From Pseudomonas sp. R28(2017) (GTDB taxonomy: Bacteria > Pseudomonadota > Gammaproteobacteria > Pseudomonadales > Pseudomonadaceae), in assembly GCF_002112505.1 (NCBI RefSeq), contig NZ_NEHW01000012.1, forward strand, positions 124,001 to 188,000: a stretch of 64,000 bases of DNA. Direction: 5' to 3'. The position numbers and the translations under genes were made by a program. Below the pieces are notes generated by a model. That model was given only the letters and a program-made list of their open reading frames with translations, did not search any database and had not been told where the DNA came from. Shown here piece by piece: positions 45,942 through 54,837 of this stretch (position 1 is the first letter of the stretch; each line of letters opens with the position of its first letter).

Positions 45942-47117
45942 CTATCTCCGACTTGTGATCACACTCAGCGCGGCGGCGATTAGCAAGAATGCGCCACTGG
46001 CAACGAAGGCTGCCCGGTAACCGATGCCGTCGTACAGTACACCGCCCATTGTTGCCCCGGCAGTGATAGCCAACTGAATCATCGCAACCATCAAACCGCC
46101 ACCGGCTTCTGCATTGTGCGGCTGAACCTTGGCCAACCAGGTGAACCACCCCACGGGTGCACATGTTGCCACCAGCCCCCAGAGGCCTAGCATCAGGGCG
46201 ACTGGAGCCAGCCAGCTACCCACGGCTATAACAGCGAATGGGATGACACTCATGATTAACGGTATTGCCATCAACACCCTGTTCAAGTGTCGGCTGACCA
46301 GAAAGCCGCCCCACATCGTGCCCAGCAATCCTGCGGCACCGATGACCAGCAGCAGGATCGATAACGTGGACACATCGACATGGGTGACCGTTTCCAGGAA
46401 CGGACGCAGATACGTGAAGAAAGTGAACTGCCCCATGAACAGCAACGCGACGGCGGCCATGCCCAGGGCTATCTTGCTGTCACCCAGCAAACGCAGCGTA
46501 CCGGTGGCCGAAAAGTCATTCCGCTCGCTCGGCATGGCCGGCAGCGTGAAGGCTTGCCAGATCAACGCCAATACGGCCAACGGCACAACGCAAAGAAATG
46601 CCCCCCTCCAGCCAATCATGCCGCCCAGGTAGCTACCAAGCGGCGCCGCGATTGCAGTGGCCAAGGCGGTACCGCCCTGCATCACGGCAATCGCCTTGGG
46701 AACCAGCGCTGCTGGAGCGATGCGCATCATCACGGCGGTGGACATCGACCAATAGCCGCCGATGGCAATTCCAAGTACCGCTCGCCCAACCATCAAGGTC
46801 ACATAGTTCGGGGCAAACGCCACCATCCCACCGGATACCAGCATGAGCGCCGTTGTGGCCAGCAGCACAGGCTTGCGGTCGATCCCCTGGGTCACGCTGG
46901 CCAGCCACAGGCTGGTGATGACAGCAAAGAAACCCGAGATGGAAATGGCCTGCCCGGCTTGGCCTTCAGTCAATGACAAGTCCGATGCAATCGGCGTGAG
47001 CAAGCTCACCGGCAGAAACTCTGAAGCCACCAAAGCGAAGGCGCAGAGCGCCATCGCCAGGACGGCGCTCCAGACCTGACGGCTTGAGTGTTGAAGGGGT
47101 ATTGCTGGACTGCTCAT
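45942..47117 (-). CDS. MFS efflux transporter, DHA1/AraJ-NepI type
   Basis: The 391-residue protein has twelve predicted membrane segments, with ALCAFALVASEFLPVSLLTP in the first helix and the MFS loop LASVTQGIDRKPVLLATTA. The helix 4 sequence is VGRAVLGIAIGGYWSM, and APLGSYLGGMIGWRGAF follows in the fifth. These match the DHA1 drug/sugar/purine exporter group (NepI, AraJ, YdhP). I chose the ATG at 47117. Earlier in-frame starts (47150, 47138) fall inside or at the tail of an intrinsic terminator for the upstream gene. The substrate is unknown. Confidence 0.88.
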   Translation of the reverse strand: MSSPAIPLQHSSRQVWSAVLAMALCAFALVASEFLPVSLLTPIASDLSLTEGQAGQAISISGFFAVITSLWLASVTQGIDRKPVLLATTALMLVSGGMVAFAPNYVTLMVGRAVLGIAIGGYWSMSTAVMMRIAPAALVPKAIAVMQGGTALATAIAAPLGSYLGGMIGWRGAFLCVVPLAVLALIWQAFTLPAMPSERNDFSATGTLRLLGDSKIALGMAAVALLFMGQFTFFTYLRPFLETVTHVDVSTLSILLLVIGAAGLLGTMWGGFLVSRHLNRVLMAIPLIMSVIPFAVIAVGSWLAPVALMLGLWGLVATCAPVGWFTWLAKVQPHNAEAGGGLMVAMIQLAITAGATMGGVLYDGIGYRAAFVASGAFLLIAAALSVITSRR

Positions 47118-47138
47118 GGCGGTTCTCGTTGTACCCAT

Positions 47139-47190
47139 AAAAAAAGACACGGGTGTACAGCCCCAGCGTGCAGGTGCTGGGCCTGTACAC
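47139..47190 (-). terminator. Intrinsic terminator after the alpha/beta hydrolase gene
   Basis: A 15-bp inverted repeat with one mismatch (47153-47167 and 47176-47190, 8-base loop) lies just past the hydrolase stop at 47199. On the minus strand it is followed by CCGTGTC and then a run of seven T (forward A-run at 47139-47145). This is a good rho-independent terminator reading leftward. It separates the hydrolase from the downstream MFS gene and argues against translation starts for that gene within the T-run. Confidence 0.8.
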
Positions 47191-47198
47191 AGCAGGCG

Positions 47199-48227
47199 TT
47201 ACTTGAGGTTTTCGCGGAAGAACGTCGTCAGCTTGCTGAAGGGGATCAATTCAACGCGGTCGTAGAGATCGACATGGCCGGCGCCTGGGACGATCACCAG
47301 CGCCTTGGGCTCACCGGCCAGGCGGTAGGCCTCTTCGCTGAACTCACGGGAATGAGCATTTTCCCCCGCAATGAACAGCATCGGGCGTGGCGAGATTGTC
47401 TCGATGTCATTGAACGGATAGAAGTTCATGAACCTGACGTTGCTGGTCAGCGTGGGGTGCGTCGTCAGTTGCGGCGACAGCCCTTTGGGGGTGAACTCAC
47501 CCCGTGCTGTGCGGTAGAAATCGTAGAATTCCCGCTCGATAGCGTTGGAATTCTCGGTCAGCTGGTCCACCGTGCCGCTGGTGTATTTGGTCTTCCCACC
47601 GGCAAACTCAACATCCCGCTGTGCAGCCGCTTCGGCTATGGCCTGCTTGCGTTGCGCGACCGTGACACCCTGCTTGAGCCCATTGCGATTGGCGGCGCCC
47701 ATGTCGTACATGCTGACCGTGGCAATCGCCTTCATGCGTGGGTCGATCTTCGCTGCACTGATGGCGAAGCTGCCGCTGCCGCAGATGCCCAGCACACCAA
47801 TGCGGTCACGATCAACGAAGCCCTGGGCGCCGAGATAGTCGACCGCCGCACTGAAATCTTCGGCATAGATGTCCGGCGATACCAGGTTACGCGGGCGCCC
47901 ATCGCTCTCGCCCCAGAACGATAGGTCAATGGCGAGGGTGACGAAGCCCTGCTCTGCCAGTTTCTGGGCGTAAAGATTCGAGCTCTGCTCCTTCACTGCC
48001 CCCATCGGGTGGCCGACGATAATGGCAGGATATCGGGTATTGCGGCTCAGGTTCTTGGGGACAAACAGGTTACCCACCGTGTTCATCTGAAACTGGTTCT
48101 TGAATGAAACCCGTTCGAGTGAAACCTGTTCACTCTTGTAGAAATTGTTGGCCCCATGGGACATGTCGGCGGCTCCCGCAGTAAGTGAACTGGCCATCAA
48201 GGCAAACGCAACGAACAAAGACTTCAT
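47199..48227 (-). CDS. Exported alpha/beta hydrolase with cysteine nucleophile elbow
   Basis: The 342-residue protein has a signal peptide (SLFVAFALMASSLTAGAAD). The alpha/beta-hydrolase core follows, with the oxyanion strand YPAIIVGHPMGAVKEQ and the nucleophile elbow IGVLGICGSGSF where Cys149 replaces serine. A late PRPMLFIAGENAHSRE strand comes next, and His in PGAGHVDLYDR completes a triad. Cys-nucleophile members include dienelactone-hydrolase and YcjY-like proteins. AGGAAG precedes the ATG; an upstream extension of 28 codons is open but lacks support. It is divergent from an AraC-type regulator, a common arrangement for regulator and target, and is closed by a terminator. Confidence 0.88.
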   Translation of the reverse strand: MKSLFVAFALMASSLTAGAADMSHGANNFYKSEQVSLERVSFKNQFQMNTVGNLFVPKNLSRNTRYPAIIVGHPMGAVKEQSSNLYAQKLAEQGFVTLAIDLSFWGESDGRPRNLVSPDIYAEDFSAAVDYLGAQGFVDRDRIGVLGICGSGSFAISAAKIDPRMKAIATVSMYDMGAANRNGLKQGVTVAQRKQAIAEAAAQRDVEFAGGKTKYTSGTVDQLTENSNAIEREFYDFYRTARGEFTPKGLSPQLTTHPTLTSNVRFMNFYPFNDIETISPRPMLFIAGENAHSREFSEEAYRLAGEPKALVIVPGAGHVDLYDRVELIPFSKLTTFFRENLK

Positions 48228-48450
48228 GCATGGCTTCCTGTCTGCTCGAAATGGAAGTGGCATAAGAGGCCGTCGCTGCTGAACAGCACGACCCCCTCGC
48301 CTGCCGCCCATCTTCCTCGCGTAAACCGGTCAATCAGTAGAGCAAACGGGTAGTTTTCTTGCCTGATTGTCCAGCCCCTGCCCACCGGGCATGGACAGCT
48401 GAAGTGACCTGGCAGTAGTGTTTTGCCATACGATGATCGGAACCTTCGCA

Positions 48451-49389
48451 ATGGCCATTAGCGCACCACTGCCGTCAAGCACGAACCCACTGGCTACCCT
48501 GTGCAGGGTCATCGGCGCCCTCGCGCCCACTGCTGGCGATTTCGCGACGAGCCTTGCAGACCTGAGCGTCTACCGGCGTAACGCGCCAGCCCCACCGATC
48601 ACCTGCATCATCGAGCCGAGCATCGTGCTGGTCGTGCAGGGCGCCAAGGAAATGGTCATCGGCAGCGACGTTTTCCCCTACGATACGACTCGCTTCCTGG
48701 TCACTTCGCTGAACATCCCTGCCCACTCAGCGGTGACCATGGCCAGCGATGCAACGCCCTGTCTCGGCTTGGTGTTCAAGCTCGACCTGCGCACACTGGC
48801 GGAGCTGATCGCCCAGGATGGCCGGCTTCCTGCGGCTGGCCAGTCGTTCCACAGCAGCGCTGGCGTGGGCAGACTGAGCCCGAAATTGTTCGAGAGCTTC
48901 GCCCGTCTCATCCAGCTGCTTGAGGAGCCGAATGCGATACCCGTGCTCTGGCCGCTGATTCAACGAGAGATCCACTATCGGTTGCTGTTGAGTGACCAGG
49001 CCCCCCTGCTGCGCCATATCGCCTCCGTGGGCAGCAAAGGTCATCGAATTGCCAAGGCTATCGACTGGATGAAGCTGAACTATGCCGCGCCTCTGCGCGT
49101 GGACGAGCTGGCCTCTCGGGTGCAGATGGGGCTCTCGACCTTCCATCAGCATTTCCGTCAGCTCACCGCCATGAGCCCGCTGCAGTACCAGAAATGGCTA
49201 AGGTTGAACGAGGCGAAACGGTTGATGCTCAACGAGCACCTGGATGCTGCCACCGCTGCCTTCAAGGTCGGCTATGAAAGCCCCTCGCAGTTCAGCCGCG
49301 AGTATGGCCGTCAGTTTGGTACGCCGCCAAAACGCGACATCGCGGAATTACGCCAAGGTGCGGGACGATCAGCGGGCGGCGCTTCGTAG
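48451..49389 (+). CDS. AraC-family regulator (AraC_N type)
   Basis: The 312-residue protein has the N-terminal AraC_N/cupin-type signature (ITCIIEPSIVLVVQGAKEMV, FLVTSLNIPAHSAVTMAS, CLGLVFKLDLRTLAELI) and a C-terminal AraC domain with helix-turn-helix units LRVDELASRVQMGLSTFHQH and AATAAFKVGYESPSQFSREY. The start could be 48433 or 48451; I chose the latter, which has CGGAA-like pairing upstream. It is divergent from the exported alpha/beta hydrolase with about 220 bp between starts and probably controls that gene. The effector is unknown. Confidence 0.88.
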   Translation: MAISAPLPSSTNPLATLCRVIGALAPTAGDFATSLADLSVYRRNAPAPPITCIIEPSIVLVVQGAKEMVIGSDVFPYDTTRFLVTSLNIPAHSAVTMASDATPCLGLVFKLDLRTLAELIAQDGRLPAAGQSFHSSAGVGRLSPKLFESFARLIQLLEEPNAIPVLWPLIQREIHYRLLLSDQAPLLRHIASVGSKGHRIAKAIDWMKLNYAAPLRVDELASRVQMGLSTFHQHFRQLTAMSPLQYQKWLRLNEAKRLMLNEHLDAATAAFKVGYESPSQFSREYGRQFGTPPKRDIAELRQGAGRSAGGAS

Positions 49390-49469
49390 GCTCTCTGCAC
49401 TTACGGATGCAGAACCGTCAGGGCACCAACTACACTCAGTCGACACAAGTCTGCACAGAGGCTGCCGCC

Positions 49470-50336
49470 ATGACGACGCAAACCGCAATCGTGTTCGCGG
49501 GTGGTGGCAGCCTGGGCGCAGTGCAAGTTGGAATGCTCAGGGCTCTGGTCGAGGCCAATGTTCAATTCGACAGGGTCATCGGTGCTTCGGTGGGCGCAAT
49601 CAATGGTGCCTACTTTGCCGCCCGGCCCAACGCTGAAGGTGTGGAGACGCTCGCCAGTTTCTGGCGGGGCCTGAATCGAACGGACATCTTCCCCCTGTCC
49701 TGGCTCGATACCTGTAGAGGGTTGATCAAACGGCGCGGTTACCTGCTCCAGCCGGCAGCGCTACACCGGTTGCTTGGCCAGGCGCTGCCGATTCACCGTA
49801 TCGAGGATGCGCAGCTGCCTTTGCATATTGTCACCACCGACTTGCTCAGTGGTGCCGAGACGGTGTTATCCAGCGGTGAGCTCGAGCAAGCGCTACTGGC
49901 CAGCGCCGCCATCCCGCTGGTGTTCCCCAGCGTGCAAATCGGCGAGCAGTTCCTGGTGGATGGCGGCGTGGCGAGCAACACGCCCATTTCCACAGCCGTG
50001 GCCCTGGGCGCCAACAAGGTCGTGGTCATCCCCACGGGATTCAGCTGTGCCCTGACACAGCCACCCAAGGGGCTGGTGGCCCTGGCCCTGCACACCGTCA
50101 ACCTGATGAGCATGCGCCAGCTGGTGAGCGACATCGAACACTTCCGTACGCTGACCAGCCTGCACATCGTTCCGCCACTGTGTCCTGTCGATGTCTCGGT
50201 GTTCAATTTCAACCAGACCGAAGCCCTGCTGGCGCGTGCCTATGAGCAAACGCTTCGATGGCTGGAGCACGGCGGGCTCGAGCGAACCAAGGTGCCGGGT
50301 GCTCTGACCGTTCACTCCCACGCCCATGAGCACTGA
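49470..50336 (+). CDS. Patatin-like phospholipase
   Basis: This 288-residue protein has all patatin blocks: the oxyanion loop FAGGGSLGAVQVGML, nucleophile elbow GASVG with Ser40, and the catalytic DGG (FLVDGGVASNTPIS, Asp164) of the Ser-Asp dyad. AGAGG is seven bases before the ATG. It lacks a signal peptide or beta-barrel, so it resembles the small cytoplasmic RssA/YchK-type hydrolases rather than a secreted PlpD-type enzyme. It should deacylate phospholipids or related acyl esters. It starts 80 bp after the AraC-type gene on the same strand. Confidence 0.93.
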   Translation: MTTQTAIVFAGGGSLGAVQVGMLRALVEANVQFDRVIGASVGAINGAYFAARPNAEGVETLASFWRGLNRTDIFPLSWLDTCRGLIKRRGYLLQPAALHRLLGQALPIHRIEDAQLPLHIVTTDLLSGAETVLSSGELEQALLASAAIPLVFPSVQIGEQFLVDGGVASNTPISTAVALGANKVVVIPTGFSCALTQPPKGLVALALHTVNLMSMRQLVSDIEHFRTLTSLHIVPPLCPVDVSVFNFNQTEALLARAYEQTLRWLEHGGLERTKVPGALTVHSHAHEH

Positions 50337-50343
50337 CGGGCGT

Positions 50344-50538
50344 TCAGGCTTTGCCGCCTGTACCTCCGGTTCCTCCGTTTCCATCCAGCCAGTCACCCAA
50401 CCCTGCCCATTGACCCGATATAGGGTGGCGAAAACCCGAACATGGGCCAGCGCTCAGGTACGTGACGATGGCCACTGCATCCACGGCTAGCACGGCTACG
50501 GCGACCAGGAACATCAAGCAGTGGTCTTCAAAGAGCAT
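50344..50538 (-). CDS. Possible small membrane protein with Gly-rich tail
   Basis: A 64-residue frame beginning MLFEDHCLMFLVAVAVLAVD has one strong hydrophobic helix (LMFLVAVAVLAVDAVAIVTYL) and ends in a glycine-rich stretch (DGNGGTGGTGGKA). It fills most of the gap between the patatin and monooxygenase genes. The ribosome-binding site is weak (GTGGG about ten bases upstream). The hydrophobic helix and low-complexity tail look like a small Pseudomonas membrane protein, but the frame could be chance. Confidence 0.35.
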   Translation of the reverse strand: MLFEDHCLMFLVAVAVLAVDAVAIVTYLSAGPCSGFRHPISGQWAGLGDWLDGNGGTGGTGGKA

Positions 50539-50621
50539 TGCCGTATTACCCACGTTGAGGAGTCTTGCAGGCTCACAGCAATTCCTGTTCCAAGGCGCAG
50601 GCAAGCGCTGAGACGTGCGCT

Positions 50622-52142
50622 TCAGGCAGAAAGCATGATGCCGTGCGTCATAAAATATTGGCTCAATACAGATGAGTCCCCCTCAGGGTCAGCCAGTGCA
50701 ACATAGCTATCAGGCCTCAACAGATAAGCCGCATTTCTGGCAACACCTGCTTGCTCGTACACAGGTTCCCAAGCGAAAACATGCAAGGCAATGCCCTGCT
50801 TCGCGCACCAATGGGCCAGGTCTGCGTTGGCTTCGCCGTACAGATGCACGTGCCACTCGATGGCTGTGAGTGAGGCGTAGTTATCCGCTACGGGCAGCCA
50901 CGGCAGGCGATCACCGCCCTGAACCTCACCGGCCTTGCCTTGGCTCAGCGGGCTGTCGCGGTAATCAAGGCGGGTTTGCGACACCACGCGGAACAGGTAC
51001 TCCCGCACGCTTTCACGCTTGTACGCAACGCTGGCGACCGCCGGCGCGATGCGCGTGCGCACAAAATCGGCAAACCCGCCTTGAGCGGTCACCAAGGTGA
51101 ACAGTTTGTCGGTTGTTTCCACCAGCTTGCGGGCGAACGCCTGGCGTTCGGTCTGGTAGCTGTCGAGCAGCGCATCGGGGGCTTTGCCTTTGAGCACCGC
51201 GGCCAACTTCCAGGCCAGGTTGTTCGCGTCGAGAATGACGGTGTTCATGCCCTGCCCGCCTGCCGGGCTGTGGACATGCGCAGCATCGCCAAGCAGAAAC
51301 GCCCTGCCACGGCGGAAATGATTGGTGACACGATGGTGAACGCGGTAGCTGGAAAACCAGTTCACCTCGGTGATCTGCAGGTTCAAGCCGTTGATGGCAT
51401 CATGGCCAACGTCGGCGAACGTCAGATGTTCAGGGTGCTCGGCGCGCTCGTCTCGCACGGTGCCAATCAGCCGGTACTGGTTCTTTTCGCCGTAGCACAG
51501 GAGCAGTACAAAGTCGGATCTATCAAACGCAATGTGTGCCTCACCCGCAGGTTCGACACCCGTTACCCTGACATCCGCTACGTAGAAAAGCTGCTTGTAG
51601 GTGCCACCCTCGAAACCGCTGCCGAGCGCATGCCGAACCCGCGAACGAGCGCCGTCGCAGCCCGCCAGGTAAGCCGCAGTGCAGGCCTCTTCTTGCCCAT
51701 CGGCCTGCTTCAGGATGGCCGTGACATGGCTGTCCCCCTCTTCGAACGACAGCAGTTCGGTCTGCCATTGCACGTCCACGCCGAGTGCATGCAGCTGCTG
51801 CCCCAGCAAGCGCTCATGGCGATCCTGGGGATAGATCAGCACGAAGGGATACGCTGAAATGGCTGCGCCCGCATCCTGCAAGGGGATGCGCGCCCGGCGG
51901 CGGCCGCGGGCCCACAGGTTCATGGCAGGGGTTTTATAGCCGGCCTCGATCACCGCCTCGGCCAGGCCGAGCTGGCGATAAAGCTCCAGCGTGCGGGCCT
52001 GAACCGCCATGGCGCGGGACGCTTCGCCGGGGCCGCTGCTCTTGTCGACGATCCTGACCGCGACGCCCTGCCGGGTAAGCCAGAGTGCAAGCGCCAGCCC
52101 GGTCGGGCCGGCGCCAACAATGAGAACGTCGGTGTGCGCCAT
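50622..52142 (-). CDS. Class A FAD-dependent aromatic monooxygenase
   Basis: The 506-residue protein starts MAHTDVLIVGAGPTGLALAL (FAD-binding GxGxxG). It carries the DG motif in AGCDGARSRVRHALG and the GD motif in AFLLGDAAHVHSPAGGQGMN, plus a C-terminal thioredoxin-like domain. This is the layout of the phenol/pentachlorophenol hydroxylase group (UbiH/PHBH superfamily). It should use NAD(P)H and oxygen to hydroxylate an aromatic substrate that cannot be named. The chosen start begins at the canonical N-terminus; the frame is open 21 codons further. It lies 78 bp downstream of the amidohydrolase gene on the same strand and may be cotranscribed with it. Confidence 0.9.
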   Translation of the reverse strand: MAHTDVLIVGAGPTGLALALWLTRQGVAVRIVDKSSGPGEASRAMAVQARTLELYRQLGLAEAVIEAGYKTPAMNLWARGRRRARIPLQDAGAAISAYPFVLIYPQDRHERLLGQQLHALGVDVQWQTELLSFEEGDSHVTAILKQADGQEEACTAAYLAGCDGARSRVRHALGSGFEGGTYKQLFYVADVRVTGVEPAGEAHIAFDRSDFVLLLCYGEKNQYRLIGTVRDERAEHPEHLTFADVGHDAINGLNLQITEVNWFSSYRVHHRVTNHFRRGRAFLLGDAAHVHSPAGGQGMNTVILDANNLAWKLAAVLKGKAPDALLDSYQTERQAFARKLVETTDKLFTLVTAQGGFADFVRTRIAPAVASVAYKRESVREYLFRVVSQTRLDYRDSPLSQGKAGEVQGGDRLPWLPVADNYASLTAIEWHVHLYGEANADLAHWCAKQGIALHVFAWEPVYEQAGVARNAAYLLRPDSYVALADPEGDSSVLSQYFMTHGIMLSA

Positions 52143-52220
52143 GATCTCATCTCGCACATGAATGACTACACAGCCATTAATGTGCCTGAGTCCAGGCAAA
52201 GTCAACGATACACGGGCCCT

Positions 52221-53945
52221 TCAGCGGGCGTAGATCTGCTTGCCCGCGAACCAGGTCTGTTCGACTTGGGTGTCACGTAATGCTTGCGGCGCAACGGTCA
52301 GCACGTCGCGATCGAGGACGATCATGTCGGCCTGCTTGCCGACCTTGAGCGACCCCACCTGCTGGTCCAGGCGCATGGCCTTGGCGGCGTTGAGGGTGTA
52401 GGCCTGGAACATCTGCTCGCGGTCGATGGTTTCGGCCGCATTGAGCACGCCCTTCGGCCCTTTACGGGTTACCGCCTGGTAAATGGCTTTCCACGGCTCC
52501 GGCGTGGTGATCGGCCAGTCGCTTGCGCCCGCTAGGGTCGCGCCATGCTTTAGCAGCGAGCGAGCCGGGAAGGTATGCATGAAGGCCATGGCGTCGACAT
52601 AGGGCTTCACCAGCGCCATGTTCGACTCATCGGCAGCCGCCCAGTACAGCTGCATCGCCGCAATCACGTTCAACGCCTTGAAGCGTGGGTAATCCTGCGG
52701 GCTGACCATCTGCAGGTGGGTGATCGAGTGCGCAATACCACTGTCGCGATCATGCCGGGCCTGGGCAATGCCGTTGAGCGCCTCGCGCACCGCGCGGTCG
52801 CCGATGGCATGCACGTGCACCAGCCAGCCACGCGCGTCTGCCGCGCTGACCAGCTCGCCAAAGGTTGCCGGGTCCAGCAGCAGCTCGCCGCGCATGCCCG
52901 AGTTCTTGTAGGGTTCGAGCATCGCAGCAGTTTGCGCCGGGGCTTCGGCCACGCCGTCGGCAAAGACCTTGATCCCCGGCAAGGTGAGGTTATGCACCCC
53001 CAGAAACTGCTGACGCACCTTGTCCAGCTCGTCCAGGTCGGATGGGCGCGCCTTGGAACTGGCCATCAGCAGCGCCGCGACGTGGACGGTGAGTTCGCCG
53101 CGCTCGGACAGGTCCTTGTACACCGGCAGCAAGCCGAGGGAGTCGTTGTTCACGTCAGCCCCAGGCAACTCGTTGGCCAGCGGGTCCATCCAGCCGGTGA
53201 TGCCCAGTTGCTTGTAGTAGTTCAGGGCCATGCGGCCTGCGGTCATCAGCACTTCATGGCTCAGTGGCGGCAACAGCTCGGTGACCGGGTAATAGCTGGC
53301 ATCGGCGAGGAAGCCGTTGGGGGAGCCATCAGGGTGCTGGCCGATCGTGTTGCGGGCATCGGCGGGCAACGCGGCAAGGGTCCTGGCGTCGATCCCGGCG
53401 CGCTTGAGCATGGCCTGGTTGGCCCAACCGGTGTGCATGTCGTTGGCGGCGAAGAGGATTGGCTGCCCGGCCCATTCGCCATGGTTGAAGCGCTGCTCGA
53501 GGGCGGCAATATCATCCCAGTAGGTGCCTGGCACGCCCCCGACAGAAAGGAACTCGCCACGCCGGGCTTTACCGTTGTCGCGCCACTCGCGCAGGCGCTG
53601 CTCCAGTTCATCGAGCGGAACCTGCTCGCCCGCCAGGTTGGCCAGTTCCAGCTGCAGCCCACCCTTGATGGCATGGGAATGGGCATCGAGCATGCCCGGC
53701 ATCAACACCTTGCCGCCAAGGTCGATCACTTGCGTAGTGTTGCTTTTCAGGCGCAGCACGTCCTGATCAGCGCCCACGGCAACAATCCTTTCGCCTTCGA
53801 CGGCAACGGCCTGCTGCAAAGGCTGGCCTGGCTCGGCGGTATAGACCTTGGCGTTATGCAGGATCACATCCACTGCCGCGAGCCCGGGCAAAGAGGTGCA
53901 GGCCAGTCCCGCTGTAATCGCCATTTTCAGGAGCTGCTTGTTCAT
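52221..53945 (-). CDS. Exported YtcJ-like amidohydrolase
   Basis: The 574-residue protein has a signal sequence (LLKMAITAGLACTSLPGLAA). The amidohydrolase 3 fold follows: AKVYTAEPGQPL, the metal-binding DLGGKVLMPGMLDAHSHAIKG (His-x-His), WLVHVHAIGDRAVREALNGI and GASDWPITTPEPW. This is the YtcJ type, with hydrolysis of amide, carbamate or ring bonds in the periplasm. GAGG precedes the ATG; an upstream in-frame extension of 25 codons is not supported. The substrate is unknown. Confidence 0.9.
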   Translation of the reverse strand: MNKQLLKMAITAGLACTSLPGLAAVDVILHNAKVYTAEPGQPLQQAVAVEGERIVAVGADQDVLRLKSNTTQVIDLGGKVLMPGMLDAHSHAIKGGLQLELANLAGEQVPLDELEQRLREWRDNGKARRGEFLSVGGVPGTYWDDIAALEQRFNHGEWAGQPILFAANDMHTGWANQAMLKRAGIDARTLAALPADARNTIGQHPDGSPNGFLADASYYPVTELLPPLSHEVLMTAGRMALNYYKQLGITGWMDPLANELPGADVNNDSLGLLPVYKDLSERGELTVHVAALLMASSKARPSDLDELDKVRQQFLGVHNLTLPGIKVFADGVAEAPAQTAAMLEPYKNSGMRGELLLDPATFGELVSAADARGWLVHVHAIGDRAVREALNGIAQARHDRDSGIAHSITHLQMVSPQDYPRFKALNVIAAMQLYWAAADESNMALVKPYVDAMAFMHTFPARSLLKHGATLAGASDWPITTPEPWKAIYQAVTRKGPKGVLNAAETIDREQMFQAYTLNAAKAMRLDQQVGSLKVGKQADMIVLDRDVLTVAPQALRDTQVEQTWFAGKQIYAR

Positions 53946-54068
53946 TCGAGGCCTCGTTGTTTTTTTATCGAGGCGCAGCCTAGCCAAGCCGCCAGGTCGG
54001 TTAAATGCGAAGGCAGGCACAACTTTTTTTGCAATCAGGAAACAATCTTCAAGCCGGCGTAAAGCAGC

Positions 54069-54692
54069 TCAAGCGCGCACTGCGTGAAGCACCCGCTGGA
54101 TCTCGGCAACCACCTGGTTGGTCGCCTGCGCGATCGTGCCTTCATTGCGGCACAGCACCCAACCTTGCTCCGCCACCGCCCGTTCGAAGGCTTCGGTACA
54201 GGCGATCTGTTCATCCAGCTTGTGGATCACCGTACTGCCCAGCCCGCGCGTGCGGGCCGCCGCCCTTGCCCACGACGTATCAGGCGATGTGACCACGCCG
54301 ACATGCAGGTCTGGCACTTGCACGTTGCGCTCGTGGTTCATTCGCAGGATTTCGGCAAACGGGACTGCCCGGCGAAAGGCGGCATCGGAGGGGTACCAGC
54401 GATCGATCAGGATGATGCTGTCGGCAGGTTGCCTGGGCAGCACGTTGCGGGAAATCCAGGCACGGCTATCGGCCAGGCGCGCACAGACCTTCCGTTCCAG
54501 GTCCTGACAGGGGCTTCTCACGAGCCTGTTGACCAACGCCATGGTTTCCCCCCTGAAGGGGTCGCTTTTCTTCTCGCAAAGCCGGATCACCTTCCTGCCA
54601 TCAGCCCTCAATGCCTGGGTGATGGCCTCCAGCAGCGTGGTCTTGCCAGTGCCCTTGGGGCCATCAAGTGCAACAAATAGCGGACGTTTCAT
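54069..54692 (-). CDS. Thymidylate-kinase-like P-loop protein
   Basis: The 207-residue protein starts MKRPLFVALDGPKGTGKTT with a P-loop GPKGTGKTT, then LIDRWYPSDAAFRR in the place of the thymidylate-kinase DRY-type block, and a late basic region (SWARAAARTRGLG) that could act as a lid. The overall length and order match the thymidylate kinase superfamily, but the sequence is divergent, so the substrate may not be dTMP. The ribosome-binding site is weak. The housekeeping tmk of Pseudomonas normally sits in a pabC-holB neighbourhood, so this is probably an additional nucleotide kinase-like gene. It stands alone between the amidohydrolase and SDR genes. Confidence 0.75.
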   Translation of the reverse strand: MKRPLFVALDGPKGTGKTTLLEAITQALRADGRKVIRLCEKKSDPFRGETMALVNRLVRSPCQDLERKVCARLADSRAWISRNVLPRQPADSIILIDRWYPSDAAFRRAVPFAEILRMNHERNVQVPDLHVGVVTSPDTSWARAAARTRGLGSTVIHKLDEQIACTEAFERAVAEQGWVLCRNEGTIAQATNQVVAEIQRVLHAVRA

Positions 54693-54779
54693 TTTTCAAT
54701 ACTGCGTGCAAGCAGGTGTGGATACAGAGATGAACATGATGCACGCAAAGCAGGCCACAGTCTCGCTTGTCAGCCTGAT

Positions 54780-54827
54780 GGCGGTTTACCGGGCGGAGTA
54801 CATTTGTACTCCGCCCTGTAAACCGCC
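54780..54827. repeat. Long near-perfect inverted repeat (22-bp stem, 4-base loop)
   Basis: Bases 54780-54801 pair with 54806-54827 with a single mismatch, enclosing the loop ATTT. The arms begin with GGCGGTTTAC and end with GTAAACCGCC. On the minus strand it starts ten bases after the SDR stop codon. There is no T-tract on either side, so it is not a classical intrinsic terminator, though it could end or protect the SDR transcript. No second copy was noticed in the window. Confidence 0.8.
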
Positions 54828-54837
54828 TTCCTGAGGG

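Noticed and set aside
47118..47150. Earlier starts (GTG 47150, ATG 47138) for the MFS gene
   Set aside because: They fall in the T-run and stem base of the upstream gene's terminator; the ATG at 47117 begins a normal MFS N-terminus.
52575..54062. 495-codon plus-strand frame opposite the amidohydrolase
   Set aside because: The minus-strand gene has a signal peptide and all metal-binding motifs; the plus frame is a shadow.
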